In this document: in pieces, positions 48,130 through 61,186 of the stretch
Layout of the letters: every line of letters begins with the position of its first letter
Numbering within the stretch: the first letter of the stretch is position 1
From: Limnoperna fortunei
Taxonomy: Eukaryota > Mollusca > Bivalvia > Mytilida > Modiolidae
Length of the DNA stretch: 64,000 nucleotides
Reading direction: 5' to 3'
Assembly (NCBI GenBank): GCA_944474755.1
Contig: OX104113.1
Span: 23,998,432-24,062,431, forward strand
Made by a program: the position numbers and the translations under genes
Notes under the pieces: model-generated
What the model was told of the DNA's origin: nothing
The model's database searches: none
Seen by the model: the letters and a program-made list of their open reading frames with translations, nothing else

Positions 48130-48690
48130 GCATATGTATTTTAAATTTCACATTAACTTTAATTGCCGTTCTTAAGGGGCCTCGCTATCGGTGGCCGAGT
48201 TGTTAAGGTGGTCTGTCAACACTGAAATTGCGGGTTCGAGTCTCATTGTGGTTGGGATATCGACTCAAAGCGTAATTGACAAGGATTTCCAGTTTTCCTA
48301 CCAAAGGTCCGGGGTTTTCTTGGGCACCCCGGCTTCCTCCTCCGATAAAAACTGGACGCAATGATACAGCTAGGGTTGTATGGCATTTTTATGGCCAAAT
48401 ATGTGTAATAATTTAAAATTTAAAGTCAATGTTTAATAAATAAAAATATTGAAGAGTATTTTATTTATATAATACCTTCTTTAGAAAGAATAGAATTTAC
48501 CTTGTCTTGAATTGAAAATGTGGTGATGAACTTTGTGATATACATTTATAAACAATTTCTACAAAAGTTAATATTTGAAAGATCCCAAAAGAAGCTATCA
48601 AGTTGCCAAATGCAAGTTTTAAGGAATAAACTGTTCAATGAATATTCTGTACAGAGAATACACTAATTGACAGTACAAGACTAATTAGGG
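48130..48690 (+). repeat. Duplicated segment D1, second copy, carrying a SINE
   Basis: Counterpart of 13200-13690, with the SINE 48176-48396 inserted after TTGCCGTTCTTAAG. Unknown origin: either a dispersed repeat or a relic of a larger duplication around the convertase cluster. The following 48691-48870 shows nothing recognisable. Confidence 0.55.
48176..48396 (+). mobile_element. SINE, sense copy with tRNA-like head
   Basis: Starts GGGGCCTCGCTATCGGTGGC, with A box TGGCCGAGTTGTT and B box GGGTTCGAGTCTC, and ends GGTTGTATGGCATTTTTATGG. It sits inside a region (48130-48690) that aligns with 13200-13690, where no SINE is present, so that region acts as an empty-site reference. Confidence 0.85.
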
Positions 48691-48870
48691 CTACGGTATA
48701 CAGTGCTCTGTATACAGTAGATGTAGATGCACAATACCTTTCTCGCGACCGTCTCCATCTAAAGAATATATTTGAAAAAAGGAACAGGTTTTACATCGTT
48801 AAAGCATGTATCTTGTTCTTAATAAAATGCTATTAAAAATCATTTTCAAAGTCCTTGACGGGACAGTTTT

Positions 48871-51090
48871 TTACTATTCACACTTAATAAATTCTTGCCC
48901 ATATATATTTTTTGAATTTGGGAGCAGTTTACTTGAAAAAGAACGCAAAAGTTATTTCAAAGGCGACATGCTCTATCCTATATATGAGGGGGGCTAGAAA
49001 GGGGGGGGGGGTCCATTTAATGGTAAACAATTTTTTTATTTTCTCATAACAGATAATAATGTAGTATTGTGGAAATAGTTCTGGTTCGATGAAAACACCA
49101 AACTAAATAAAGTTCAACAGTTTTATTTTTCACAATCAAATACGTGGGTTAAAATTCCATCTGGACTACTTGGTTCAGTTAACAAATGATATTAATTATA
49201 ACCCTGAAAAAGAATAACAATTTTGAGTCCAGTGGCAATTTAATATAACAATAACACAATATCTTAAAATAAATATTATCTACCAATATACGCTAGCAGA
49301 GTTTGTTTACAAACATCTGCACACCATGTAGTTAAAAATAATAGAGTATATTTAATGCAATTTTCTAGCAATTTCAGCAAAATGATTTCTAAACATTTTG
49401 CAACCATGTAGCAATACTTCGTGTTATATTCCGTATTTCTAGAGCAAATACATAAATGCGCTAGGTAATTACATTATGTCAGTTACGAAATTAACTGCGC
49501 ATGTCACAATTACAAGACAATATGGAAAATAGATAAAATTACCAAAAAGTACATAAATGTATAATAAAATACAAATAAACATAAATACACAACCTTACCT
49601 TACAAGTATTTGCAAAGGCTAAATCCTTGTATAACCAAGTATACGTGTACAATATTCAACTGCTATTAATCAGTGTACATCATCTACCTACAGTACAAAT
49701 ATGAAAATCATAACTACCGTGTAGTTCAAAAATAGTGCTACATAAAATACTTTAACTATTAAAACTTTGGTATTTGAAATAGTTTAAGTTCCTAACAATT
49801 TACCGATGAATTATCAATAATCACACAGTAAAATGTTTAGTTGCTATGTACTCCTTTTAGTCCCTTTTGGAGCTTTACTGAGAAGTCATTGCTATTGCCG
49901 ATGCAGTTTTGTAAATTATAACAATTCTAAACTGGTTTCTGATCATTGTTCGCAGTGATGAGATTAGGAAAGAAGTCGTCTGCTATTTCATAGGAACTAG
50001 TTCTGTCAATGGCGGAGAAAACAAATTCTCGTAACTTACAAGATTTAAAAAACACCATTGAGTACAGCGAATTAACGGGAAACGAGACAAACAAAACGAT
50101 TGTACATGTAATTGTTTTTCAAATTGTTAATCAGAGTTTTGTCAAAAGCTGTAGTGATCGCTCACACGAGCCATGGCATAGCCATATTCATAATAGCCAA
50201 AAATCAATTTTTCGCGTTTATCCGGGTCAGTTCGCCCTATAATTTACCTGTTCGCCCGGAGTCCGTTCGCACTTTGTTTGGTATATTTAGTAAAGTAGTT
50301 AATTTTAGTAAAGGAAATTTTATATTTAAAGTCGGCACTTATATCTACAGATAAACCAGACAAACGTGAGCTCTGAAGAGCTCTTTATACCGACTTATTA
50401 AACCAGCACACAAGAGAGACATACACAACATACATTCAAAATACACAAAGCATCAACATGATCAATGCAATTTCCCAGCACTAATATATAGGTTTCTGGT
50501 TTCTGGTCTCGAGGTCTGCGTCTGGGCCTGTGTCCCCGCTGACCCATCTATTTCTGTTTTCTCCACCTACATCCGAGTCTTTGTAGATACAGTGATACTT
50601 GTAGGATTTTTTTATGGTGACTCCTGGACTCACCACTTTTGAAAGTGGTGAGTCCCAAAAAATTTTCATGAGTCCCACATATCGCAGATGAGTCCAGCTA
50701 AGTGCTTGCATACAACCGTTTTCTTTGATGACCGACCCATTAAATGTCTTTTTATAAAAAGATATAATATGGCTTGCAGAATGTTTATCCAATGCTTTTT
50801 TATATTAGTAGTAGCCGAGTTTGGAAGTCTTTTGGAGTATGATTGAACTGCACTCATTACTTGAAACATGCTGATGTTTGCCCATTAAAGAGAGACTTTT
50901 GTCTTACCTGGAAACAGATGCTGACATTAATATTTCTTCCAAACAACTCATTACTCATCCATCCCCCCCCTTTTCAGATCCTAGTCTAAAGCAGATTATC
51001 TTTTTGATATATACAAAAATTAAAAGTTTATAAGATGACTAATTGATGTTCATATTGAAGATATCTTTGTACCGGTCAAGTATTCTTACT
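48871..51090. repeat. 2.2-kb tandem unit, copy 1 (parts B1 and A1)
   Basis: Part B (48871-49829) recurs at 51086-52054 and part A (49828-51090) at 56323-57590. The copies appear identical apart from a 12-bp indel (TCTGGTTTACAA present only in the second copy) and the length of G and C runs (near 49000/51230 and 50965/57465). Frames of 77, 80, 103 and 67 residues in part A are translated identically in both copies; none resembles a known protein. A minus-strand CAG|GTAAGA near 50910 could be a splice donor. The nature of the unit is unknown. Recent duplication is certain, unless the assembly duplicated it. Confidence 0.9.
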
Positions 51091-52054
51091 ATTCACACTT
51101 AATAAATTCTTGCCCATATATATTTTTTGAATTTGGGAGCAGTTTACTTGAAAAATCTGGTTTACAAGAACGCAAAAGTTATTTCAAAGGCGACATGCTC
51201 TATCCTATATATGAGGGGGGCTAGAAAGGGGGGGGGTCCATTTAATGGTAAACAATTTTTTTATTTTCTCATAACAGATAATAATGTAGTATTGTGGAAA
51301 TAGTTCTGGTTCGATGAAAACACCAAACTAAATAAAGTTCAACAGTTTTATTTTTCACAATCAAATACGTGGGTTAAAATTCCATCTGGACTACTTGGTT
51401 CAGTTAACAAATGATATTAATTATAACCCTGAAAAAGAATAACAATTTTGAGTCCAGTGGCAATTTAATATAACAATAACACAATATCTTAAAATAAATA
51501 TTATCTACCAATATACGCTAGCAGAGTTTGTTTACAAACATCTGCACACCATGTAGTTAAAAATAATAGAGTATATTTAATGCAATTTTCTAGCAATTTC
51601 AGCAAAATGATTTCTAAACATTTTGCAACCATGTAGCAATACTTCGTGTTATATTCCGTATTTCTAGAGCAAATACATAAATGCGCTAGGTAATTACATT
51701 ATGTCAGTTACGAAATTAACTGCGCATGTCACAATTACAAGACAATATGGAAAATAGATAAAATTACCAAAAAGTACATAAATGTATAATAAAATACAAA
51801 TAAACATAAATACACAACCTTACCTTACAAGTATTTGCAAAGGCTAAATCCTTGTATAACCAAGTATACGTGTACAATATTCAACTGCTATTAATCAGTG
51901 TACATCATCTACCTACAGTACAAATATGAAAATCATAACTACCGTGTAGTTCAAAAATAGTGCTACATAAAATACTTTAACTATTAAAACTTTGGTATTT
52001 GAAATAGTTTAAGTTCCTAACAATTTACCGATGAATTATCAATAATCACACAGT
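51086..52054. repeat. 2.2-kb tandem unit, copy 2, left part (B2)
   Basis: Direct repeat of 48871-49829. It ends at CACACAGT, where the LTR of the gypsy element starts. Its continuation (part A2) resumes at 56323. Confidence 0.92.
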
Positions 52055-52671
52055 TGTTTTAAATTTTATAGTTATTTATAAAATTTAACCTTTTCAGCAA
52101 TAACTTGCTATATTTAATGAAATAAATTACTTTTAGAATCTTTTTACCAACTAACTCTCAACGCATTCTCACTCCAATCACCCGAATACACAAAGTCATT
52201 TATTCCTGCATTTTCACCGTGAACGGGAATTTTAGAATTGGACAATTAGAACGTTAGTAAAGAAGAAATAATACCAACCGCAAAATACTAAATAATACAC
52301 AGGAAAACCAAAAAGTCTAGTAAACGATGGAGACAATAAATTTACGTCTAACCATAATGACCATATCTCTGAAGTCTAATTCCCGCCGAAAACCTAACCC
52401 TTGACTTCAAACCAATAGAAAATCAATAACCCGAAACACCTGAGTAAAATTCACACCCGAGTTAATGTGAGACTACTCCGAGTGTTAAAATACTGTAAAT
52501 AAATAAAATAAATTACTGGAACAGTAATGTCACTTCAACTGAAAAACAAGTTGAATAAATCATATTAGTTATACACATGCCAATATTACGTATAACATAA
52601 ATACTTATACATAAATCATATAGAGTACATACCTACCTATATACAAACCTAAAATTTCACCCTATCACACA
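52055..52671 (-). repeat. 3' LTR of a Ty3/gypsy element
   Basis: On the minus strand it starts TGTGTGATAGGGTG directly after the polypurine tract and ends AAAATTTAAAACA at the border with repeat unit B2, so it has TG...CA ends and is 617 bp long. No second copy is found to the right of pol, so the 5' LTR is missing. Confidence 0.7.
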
Positions 52672-52681
52672 TTCCCCCCAG
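52672..52681 (-). other. Polypurine tract of the Ty3/gypsy element
   Basis: Minus strand CTGGGGGGAA lies just upstream of the LTR start TGTGTG and 32 bases after the pol stop. This is the plus-strand primer site for reverse transcription. Confidence 0.7.
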
Positions 52682-52712
52682 GTGCAAAATGACGTCCCGT
52701 CATAGGTCACCT

Positions 52713-55420
52713 CTAATGTGGATGGACGATTTCTAGAATGGTCATGGCTGCCTGTTTATCCAAACCAGTTCCAGTAAACAGTGCGGTCTGAGCTAAAGTT
52801 AATAGGAACTCTGCTTTCTGTTTCCATTCTGGTACACTAGACTGGACTGCTGCCATGCTAGTCTCGTACTGTCCGGACTGAAGCCAAGCTGGTTGTCTCC
52901 GCTCTCTTCCGGACCGTCTGAGAGGCACTGGTGATGGCTGTTCTGGTTCCTGAGAAGAATCACTTCGGACTGTCTCGTCAGCAATATCCTCAGGCTCTAC
53001 GGAAGCGCTTCTCTCTGGTTCCTCAAACTGGGCGTCCCCAGCCGAGTTAGCAATGTCAACTGCTACATCTTCTGCGTCAACAGGAATGTCGTCAGCAAGG
53101 GTAGACTCGCTGGTTACTGTCCACGCAGACCCAACATCGGACTCCTCAGTTACTGTTGATGCAGTATCATCATCACATGATTTGTCCTCTGTTGTCTGGA
53201 TCACCGTTGCAGCTTTCCGTCTAGTTCTAGGTCGTGGTAATGGTTTTGGTGTCTCACTAATTGGTTCCTGATCTCTGATGTAACCAACTGGTAGTAACAG
53301 GTTACGATGAAACTTCTTGATGTTTCCTGTTCCATCTTCACAGATGACAATAAAAACAGGAACATCTGGGTTGGGTTGGTCTAAGACCACGTACGGTGTA
53401 TCTTCCCACTTGTCTGCAATCTTGTGACGTCCCTCGAAGTGAAGAATCTTCACAAGTACTCGGTCACCCTTCTGAATGGCAGCCCCTCTGACACGAAGGT
53501 CGTATCCCTCTTTCTGGTTGGCCTGTGCATTCTTGGATGACTCCGCTGCCAGTTGGTACGCTCGGGACAACCTGTCACGTAGGTTCTGGACATACTTTGT
53601 GGCTGGCATCTTCTTGTCCTTGTGAAGACCAAAAGCGAGATCTAGTGGAAGTCTTGGGTAGCGTCCAAACATCAAGAAATATGGTGCAGCTCCTGTTGAC
53701 TCGTGACGAGTGCTGTTGTAGGCGTGAACCATGGGTGCAACATATTCCTTCCAATTGGACTTCTTTTGTGGTTCTAGAGTTCCCAACATATTCATCAATG
53801 TGCGATTGAACCGCTCCGGCATTCCATTACCCATTGGGTGGTAAGGTGTAGTTCTGGATTTCTTCATCCCAAGCAAGGTGCAGAGTTCCTTGATGACGTC
53901 ACTCTCAAAGTTGCGTCCTTGATCAGAATGAAGTTTCCTGGGGATGCCGTAGTGGACGATGAAGTTGTCAAAGAGAGCCTTAGCAGTAGTTCTTGCAGTT
54001 TCGTTTCTTGTTGGAATAGCCTGTGCGTATCTGGTGAAGTGGTCCGTAATAATTAACACACTCTCGTAGCCACCTTTGGAACGCTCTAACTTCAGGAAGT
54101 CCATGCAGACTAATTCCAAGGGAAAACTGGTAGATATGCTTACTAATGGTGCTCTTTGACAATCTGCTGGTGTCTTTCGCTTGATACAACGACCACATTG
54201 CTGAATCCAGTCTTCTACATCCTTGTCCATGCCTGGCCAGTAGAACCTGTCTCTTAGCAAGGAAAGTGTCCTATCTTTGCCTGGATGGCCCATGTCATCA
54301 TGCAGGGACTGAAGAACGGTTTCAACATGTGTAGATGGTAACACCAGTTGGGTCTTCCTGTCATCGCTGATTTTAACCTGGCGGTAGAGTACACCATCTT
54401 TCAGAATCAGATGTTGGAATTGCCTCAGGAGTGGTGTTGGTCCAACTTCAGCTGTTGTAGGCTTTTTTCCATCTCTGACGTACTGCACAAATAGTCGTAT
54501 TTCTGGATCCATGGCTTGTGCTTGCGACCAATCAATGATGTCTTGTTCTGGGTATTCATCATCATTGTCGTCCTCAACTACATCGGGGTTGACTGCCAAA
54601 CTTTCAACAAGTGATCTAGGTAGGGTTGAGTTGCAGACAGCTTGCACGGACTCCATGGAGATAGTCTGAATGTCATCTCTGTCAGTGTTGGTAACATCTA
54701 CTTCTGGAAGTCGGCTAAGTCCATCCGCATCTCCATTCTTTTTACCAGGTCGATACACTATGTCGAAGTTGAAAGCGGCAAGGGCAGCGAGCCATCTGTG
54801 CCCCGTTGCGTCGAGCTTGGCGCTGGTTAGCACGTACGTCATGGGGTTGTTGTCTGTCAACACTCTGAAGTTACTGCCATACAGGTACTCTTTAAATTTG
54901 TCACAGACCGCCCACTTCAAGGCAAGAAATTCCAGTTTGTGTGGAGGGTACCTCTTCTCTGACTTGGATAGGCTTCTACTTGCATAACTGATGACTCTCT
55001 TTAGTCCTTTCTGTTCCTGGTACAGCACAGCTCCTAGTCCAGTTCCTGAGGCATCTGTGTGTACTTCATATGGCAAGTCACTGGAAGCATATCCAAGGAT
55101 CGGTGCTGACACTAGCAGTTCCTTCAGTTGTTGAAAAGCGTTGTCTTGGTCTGGACCCCATTGCCATGGTTTCTGTTGGTGTTTCTTTGTCTTCTTGGTT
55201 GTAGGTGCTGGCATCAAGTCGGTAAGTGGCCTGCAGATGGTACTGAAGTTCTTTATAAACCGCCTGTAGTAGCCTACAAATCCAAGAAAGCGTCTAATAT
55301 CTTCTGGGCTGGTTGGTACTGGCCAATTCACCACTTTGTCTGTCTTCTCTGGATCAATCTCAACTCCATCTTCAGAGACAACATGTCCTACATAGACTTT
55401 ACCTTTGGCTGGGTATACCG
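52713..55420 (-). CDS. Ty3/gypsy pol, 5'-truncated: RT end, RNase H and integrase
   Basis: One open frame of 873 codons from the first Met at 55334, extended upstream without a stop to a TGA near 55420. It opens in the RT C-terminal region (GHVVSEDGVEIDP, FLGFVGYYRRFI). RNase H has Asp94 (HTDAS), Glu135 and Asp161 (LTDNN). The integrase zinc finger has His345, His350, Cys380 and Cys383; the DD35E core is Asp412, Asp471, Glu507. A chromodomain is not evident, and the end is acidic. The RT catalytic part, protease and gag are missing, so the element cannot move by itself. The long uninterrupted frame shows it is young. It was inserted in repeat unit copy 2. Confidence 0.93.
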
Positions 55421-56322
55421 TAGGTCAGGGGAGGTAATTTGGGTTTTGGTTAGAGTTAAGGTATCAGTAGATAGGTCAGTTGAGGTTTGTTATTTGAGTT
55501 AGTTGGTGTTGCCGAACATTTTAGGTAGAACCTGAGCTACTCCTGTCATATTATTGATTAATTTGCCCTTAATATTTCAGCAATTAGTATTTGTCACTGA
55601 TATATATTTAGAATTAACTTCTTCTTTTGATATGATATTTAAAATAATGATAACAGATAACAGCAATTTATATGAGAAAAAAATCGAAAAAACAGATAAC
55701 AGCAGAATGTCATCAAAGGGTAATACTATTAACAGAAAACATGGCTTTTATTTTCATTATAACAGTTAACAACAATGTCAATTTTTAAGAATAGATAAGA
55801 GCTAATGGTTGAAAAACGGTTAAAAGTTGCTTTATTAAAAAAAACAATTTTAACACACCTGTAAAAATGCCCAAAACACATTAACAGAAAAGATCTCACC
55901 CCCCCCCCCCCCCATCATATATATGTGTCCATTACCTGTCCAGTTATAAAAGTGTGACAATTCTTAACTGTTGATTGCTTATATGACAGATTAGAACTAG
56001 AGCACGTGCCCAATGAAAAAAAATGTTTGGAATTTAATAAAAAGTCACAAAAATTCGACAGGTGCTATGAGGTCTGCAATGGTTTCTTTGAATGAATTAT
56101 TCATAATTAATAATATATCAACATTACAAAAAATCAGAAATAATTGATTCCTACACATGCCAGGTGCATATTTGGGGCTAAGTGCACCAGGGACAGTCTA
56201 TACTGTCCCTGAGTGCACTATCCCAGGCTAAGCAGTATTTAGACTGACCAGGAGTTATTTTGTCACGTATAGGCCGAAATGGGAGGGTGATATATTGCTT
56301 AAAATGGTTGACAAATGAATTC
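55421..56322. other. Unassigned filler between gypsy pol and repeat A2
   Basis: Nine hundred bases with no coding pattern and no match to the LTR. It holds a run of about 15 C near 55900 and a hairpin at 56181-56219. Since repeat parts B2 and A2 lie on either side, this is part of the insertion, perhaps gypsy untranslated sequence or a second nested insert. Confidence 0.4.
56181..56219. repeat. Perfect-stem hairpin
   Basis: AGTGCAC-CAGGGACAGT pairs with ACTGTCCCTG-A-GTGCACT across a 4-base loop (CTAT), leaving one bulge. It could be a small foldback or a structured element of the insertion. Confidence 0.8.
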
Positions 56323-57590
56323 GTAAAATGTTTAGTTGCTATGTACTCCTTTTAGTCCCTTTTGGAGCTTTACTGAGAAGTCATTGCTATTGCCGATGCA
56401 GTTTTGTAAATTATAACAATTCTAAACTGGTTTCTGATCATTGTTCGCAGTGATGAGATTAGGAAAGAAGTCGTCTGCTATTTCATAGGAACTAGTTCTG
56501 TCAATGGCGGAGAAAACAAATTCTCGTAACTTACAAGATTTAAAAAACACCATTGAGTACAGCGAATTAACGGGAAACGAGACAAACAAAACGATTGTAC
56601 ATGTAATTGTTTTTCAAATTGTTAATCAGAGTTTTGTCAAAAGCTGTAGTGATCGCTCACACGAGCCATGGCATAGCCATATTCATAATAGCCAAAAATC
56701 AATTTTTCGCGTTTATCCGGGTCAGTTCGCCCTATAATTTACCTGTTCGCCCGGAGTCCGTTCGCACTTTGTTTGGTATATTTAGTAAAGTAGTTAATTT
56801 TAGTAAAGGAAATTTTATATTTAAAGTCGGCACTTATATCTACAGATAAACCAGACAAACGTGAGCTCTGAAGAGCTCTTTATACCGACTTATTAAACCA
56901 GCACACAAGAGAGACATACACAACATACATTCAAAATACACAAAGCATCAACATGATCAATGCAATTTCCCAGCACTAATATATAGGTTTCTGGTTTCTG
57001 GTCTCGAGGTCTGCGTCTGGGCCTGTGTCCCCGCTGACCCATCTATTTCTGTTTTCTCCACCTACATCCGAGTCTTTGTAGATACAGTGATACTTGTAGG
57101 ATTTTTTTATGGTGACTCCTGGACTCACCACTTTTGAAAGTGGTGAGTCCCAAAAAATTTTCATGAGTCCCACATATCGCAGATGAGTCCAGCTAAGTGC
57201 TTGCATACAACCGTTTTCTTTGATGACCGACCCATTAAATGTCTTTTTATAAAAAGATATAATATGGCTTGCAGAATGTTTATCCAATGCTTTTTTATAT
57301 TAGTAGTAGCCGAGTTTGGAAGTCTTTTGGAGTATGATTGAACTGCACTCATTACTTGAAACATGCTGATGTTTGCCCATTAAAGAGAGACTTTTGTCTT
57401 ACCTGGAAACAGATGCTGACATTAATATTTCTTCCAAACAACTCATTACTCATCCATCCCCCCCCCCCCCTTTTCAGATCCTAGTCTAAAGCAGATTATC
57501 TTTTTGATATATACAAAAATTAAAAGTTTATAAGATGACTAATTGATGTTCATATTGAAGATATCTTTGTACCGGTCAAGTATTCTTACT
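56323..57590. repeat. 2.2-kb tandem unit, copy 2, right part (A2)
   Basis: Direct repeat of 49828-51090, ending GTCAAGTATTCTTACT before TTAAAAAAAA. Together with 51086-52054 it restores the unit, so the 4.27 kb between them is an insertion. Confidence 0.92.
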
Positions 57591-57734
57591 TTAAAAAAAA
57601 TCGTAAGGAGTGCAACTGCAATGCAAGGTTCGAACGTGTATTAAAATTTGAAACGAGTGTATTATCAACGCTTAATTTTAACCATAAAGAGTGTCCATCA
57701 ACACTGCACGTTTATTGTTTGATAAACATCTTAA

Positions 57735-60700
57735 TTAAAGCATATTTGCCGCCCGAGTGATTGCTACCTGCTGAGAATCGCACGACAGGTAAATATCGAT
57801 CGCCATTTGTAAGGATACGTAATCACGCATCGGAGACGGAATTGACATGACGGAAATTCGTACGCATCTGACAACTGACACGGACGAGTACTGGGACGCG
57901 TTAGATGTTGAAAAGGCGCGTCCAGAACTGAAAAGACGCGTACAATACGCATCTAGACACGTTGCGAGGATCCCTGAGATATCTGGCGTGAATTTAATAC
58001 TGAGGTTTTTCCAGTGGTCGTTTAGGTTACTTTTGAATGCATTGACAGTTTTGCATTCTACTATTTTCTGGGGCAATTTATTCCATGTGTCGACAATTCT
58101 CTGTGTGAAACAGTATTTCCTTATATTTGTTCTGGAGTATTTCTTGTATATTTTGTGTTTATGTCCTCTTGTAGTTGTTGATCTGGTTGGAAAGATTTTG
58201 TTGCTGTCTACTTTGTCGATGTTGTTAATTATCCTGAAGATTTCGACCATATCTGCCCTTAGTCTCCTATATTGTAGCGATGGAATTCCAAGTGTTTTTA
58301 GTCTCTCGCTATAACTGAGATGTTGGATGTTTTTGACCAACTTCATTGATCTCCTTTGAACGTTTTCTATTTGAATAGCTTCTTTTTGGTAGATGACTGA
58401 CCATACATTGCTACCATATTCTAGGTGCGGACGTACTATACTTTTATAGAGTGGTAGAAACATGTCTTTGTCCATATATTTGAAACTTCTCTTAATCATT
58501 CCTAGTCTCTGATTCGCCTTTCTTGTCTGTGTGTTTATGTGTTTTTGGAATATTAGTTTATCATCAGTGATGATTCCGAGATCCTTTTCTTCACTGGATT
58601 GTTTTATATCTTCATTACCCATTTTGTATTTGGTACCAGTGGCGGCCCTAAGTGTACATGTTTACATTTCGCTGAGTTGAATGTCAGTAACCAATCATTT
58701 GACCACTGTATTAATTTGTTTATATCACCTTGCAGGTTTTCTCCATCTTCTTGATTGTCTACCACAGCGTATAGTTTAGTGTCGTCGGCAAATAGCTTGG
58801 CTATGTTGGTTATGGCATCTGGGAGGTCGTTAATGTATATGACAAATAGAGTGGGACCCATGACACTCCCTTGTGGGATCCCACTTGATACGTCTGCCCA
58901 GTCTGATTCACTCCCGTTTAAAACGACCTTTTGTGTTCTTTTCGATAGGAAGTTTTCTATCCAACCCAGTAAATTTCCAGTAATAACATCATGACCATAT
59001 CCCTATAGCTTCTTAATGAGGCGTCGATGAGGTACAGTATCAAATGCCTTTTGAAAATCAAGGTATATCGTATCTATAGAGTGGTGTGAGTCAAGCTTTT
59101 CGGTCCAATCGTCCAAAACTTCGATAAGTTGAGTTATGCATGATCTGCCTTTCCTAAAACCGTGTTGGTGGTCGGTGAAAAGTTTGTTGTTTTCCATATG
59201 ATCCATCAGCTCGTCTCTGACAAATTTCTCCATGGTCTTGCATATTATCGACGTGAGGCTGATGGGGCGATAGTTTGTTACATCTTTTTTGGATCTTTTT
59301 TTGTGAATTGGTGTTACATTTGTCGTTTTCCAATTTTTTGGTATTTTCTTGGTTTCTACGGACTTCCTGAATATATGCATTAGTGGCTCTGGTAGTGAAT
59401 TTGCTGTTTCTTTTACATATTTTGGTGTATTTGGTCTGGTCCTGGGGATTTGGACTCTTTCATCTTAGATAGATATTTCAGGATTTTTTGCTGATCAAAA
59501 TCTACAGATTCGATATGAATTTCCGTCCTTCTTTCGAATTGTGGGATTTGCTGGTTGGGGTTTTCTTGTGTGAAGACACTTTTAAAGAAATCATTAAGTA
59601 GTTCTGCCTTCTTTTTATCATCAGAGTGCATATCACCTTTTTCGTCTTGTATGCACAGGATACTTTCCTTGGTTTTTGTTTTCGATTGTATGTACTTCCA
59701 GAATATTTTATGGTCGTCTTTCATTTTCGTCGCTATTGAACGTTTATAGTTGTATTTTGAAACTCTAACTAGGTTATTTGCTCTTTGTTTAGCTCTTTCG
59801 TATAGTTCTTTGTTTGTTTGGTTTTTGCAATACTTAAATTTTTTCCATCTCCTACGTTTTTCACAGATTGCTTCTAACGCTTCCTCAGTCATCCATTGGG
59901 TATCAAAGTTTTGTGGTCTAGAATTGCTCTCTGGTATGTTTTCAATATACGTTGGCAAAACTATTCCATACATCATCAATATCCCCTGATGCCAGTTCAG
60001 CATTCCAGTCAATGTCTGATAGTTGTTTGTTTATGGCCTTGTATTTTCCTTTAAAAAAGCTGCATTTCAATGGACCGTGTCCCTTTTCACAGTCTTCCAA
60101 ATTTAAAATCAAATTCTAAAACCTTGTGGTCACTGTTGCCTAGAGGCGCTTTGTGTGTTAACTCTTCAACCATTCCTTGTTCGTTTGTGAAGATTAGTTC
60201 AAGCATACTCGGTTCGTTTTCTGCTCTATGTCTGGTTGGCTCACGTACATGTTGATATAAATAGGTATCGCTAACTTTCTCTAAAAATTTGGTCGACAGG
60301 TGTTTGGGACCAGCATTCGAACAGTATTTCCAGTCAATTTCTTTGAAATTGAAGTCTCCTACATGTACGACATAGTTGTATTTTTGGTTTTCTCTGGTGC
60401 TTGTATTAAGAATAGTGTGTAGTTCGTCTATGCAAGTGGCGTTCTGGGCACTAGGGCTTCTATAAATACATGATATAAGTAATTTTATCCGATCTGCCTT
60501 TTATACATGTACCTATTTGTACGTATTCTACAAATTGTGTTACCTGGGTTTCAATTTGGTATGCTTTTAAATCCATTCTTGTATAAAAGAGGCATCCACG
60601 ATCAGTAAATACCGGATGATCCGGAGTTGTAAATATGTCATAACCTTCAATCTTCCATTCGCTTGGACTAATGGTGGAGTCATCCTTTTAGGCTTAGTTT

Positions 60701-61060
60701 CTGTTAGGCATATAATGTCATACTGCGCCTTTTTGCTAAGGCACCTCAATTCATCTATTTTATTGTTAAGACAATCAACATTACTGTACATCATCATCAG
60801 GTGCTCCTTATTTACAGTGCGGTTTAAAATATTAAAAACATTTTCCTATGATGATTGGGCCTTTGTGGTAGGACAGGTTGGCTTGTTGTGTACTTGTCCT
60901 ACATCAAATCCTCCTATGACTGTGTTGTCCCCTAGGGTAGAAAGGGAAAGGTGCTCAGCATAATATATCGGTGCTAGAATACCGTGCGATTATGAATTTA
61001 GTTGACTTGGTACTATTGTGTCGTTCATGTACACATCTGCTTCATCATGGTTTTCAGATA
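57735..61060 (-). pseudogene. Broken non-LTR retrotransposon (LINE, CR1/Jockey type)
   Basis: Runs right to left. The endonuclease N-terminus is at 60800-60570 (YSNVDCLNNKIDELR, DIICLTETKPK). The region before RT is 60012-59413 (WMTEEALEAICEKRRRWKKF, KMKESKSPGPDQI). RT is at 59380-59003 (TNYRPISLTSIICKTMEKF, motif A YLDFQKAFDTVPH) and 58861-58604 (GSVMGPTLFVIYINDLPD, motif C FADDTKLY), then the C-terminal part is at 58622-57735 (YKSIVRPHLEYGSNVW, RIVDTWNKLPQKIV). Breaks: a frameshift near 59425, an in-frame TAG after LIKKL near 59000, a frameshift near 58650, and a broken endonuclease. A further frame up to about 61060 may be its 5' part. It is inactive but not very old. Confidence 0.9.
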
Positions 61061-61186
61061 AACTAAAACATAACAATGAGAAGCATTAAATATAAGCAGT
61101 TGAACTTGGCATTAAAAAGAAGCAAGTACAAGTAAAATATACAAAGCAATTGTTGCAATTTATCATAATGTACAAGCACTTATATA

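Noticed and set aside
48176..48250. Possible tRNA gene
   Set aside because: A and B boxes are present but there is no clover-leaf acceptor stem or 3' end; the sequence continues into the SINE body, as in other copies.
50481..50792. 103-codon frame in repeat part A as a real gene
   Set aside because: It is repeated identically at 56976-57287 only because the DNA is duplicated; no recognised domain, and identity between copies gives no evidence of selection.
53053..54987. Several plus-strand frames of 70 to 105 codons
   Set aside because: All are antisense shadows of the gypsy pol frame.
57847..58314. 155-codon plus-strand frame
   Set aside because: Antisense to the C-terminal part of the LINE reverse transcriptase, which carries recognisable motifs on the minus strand.
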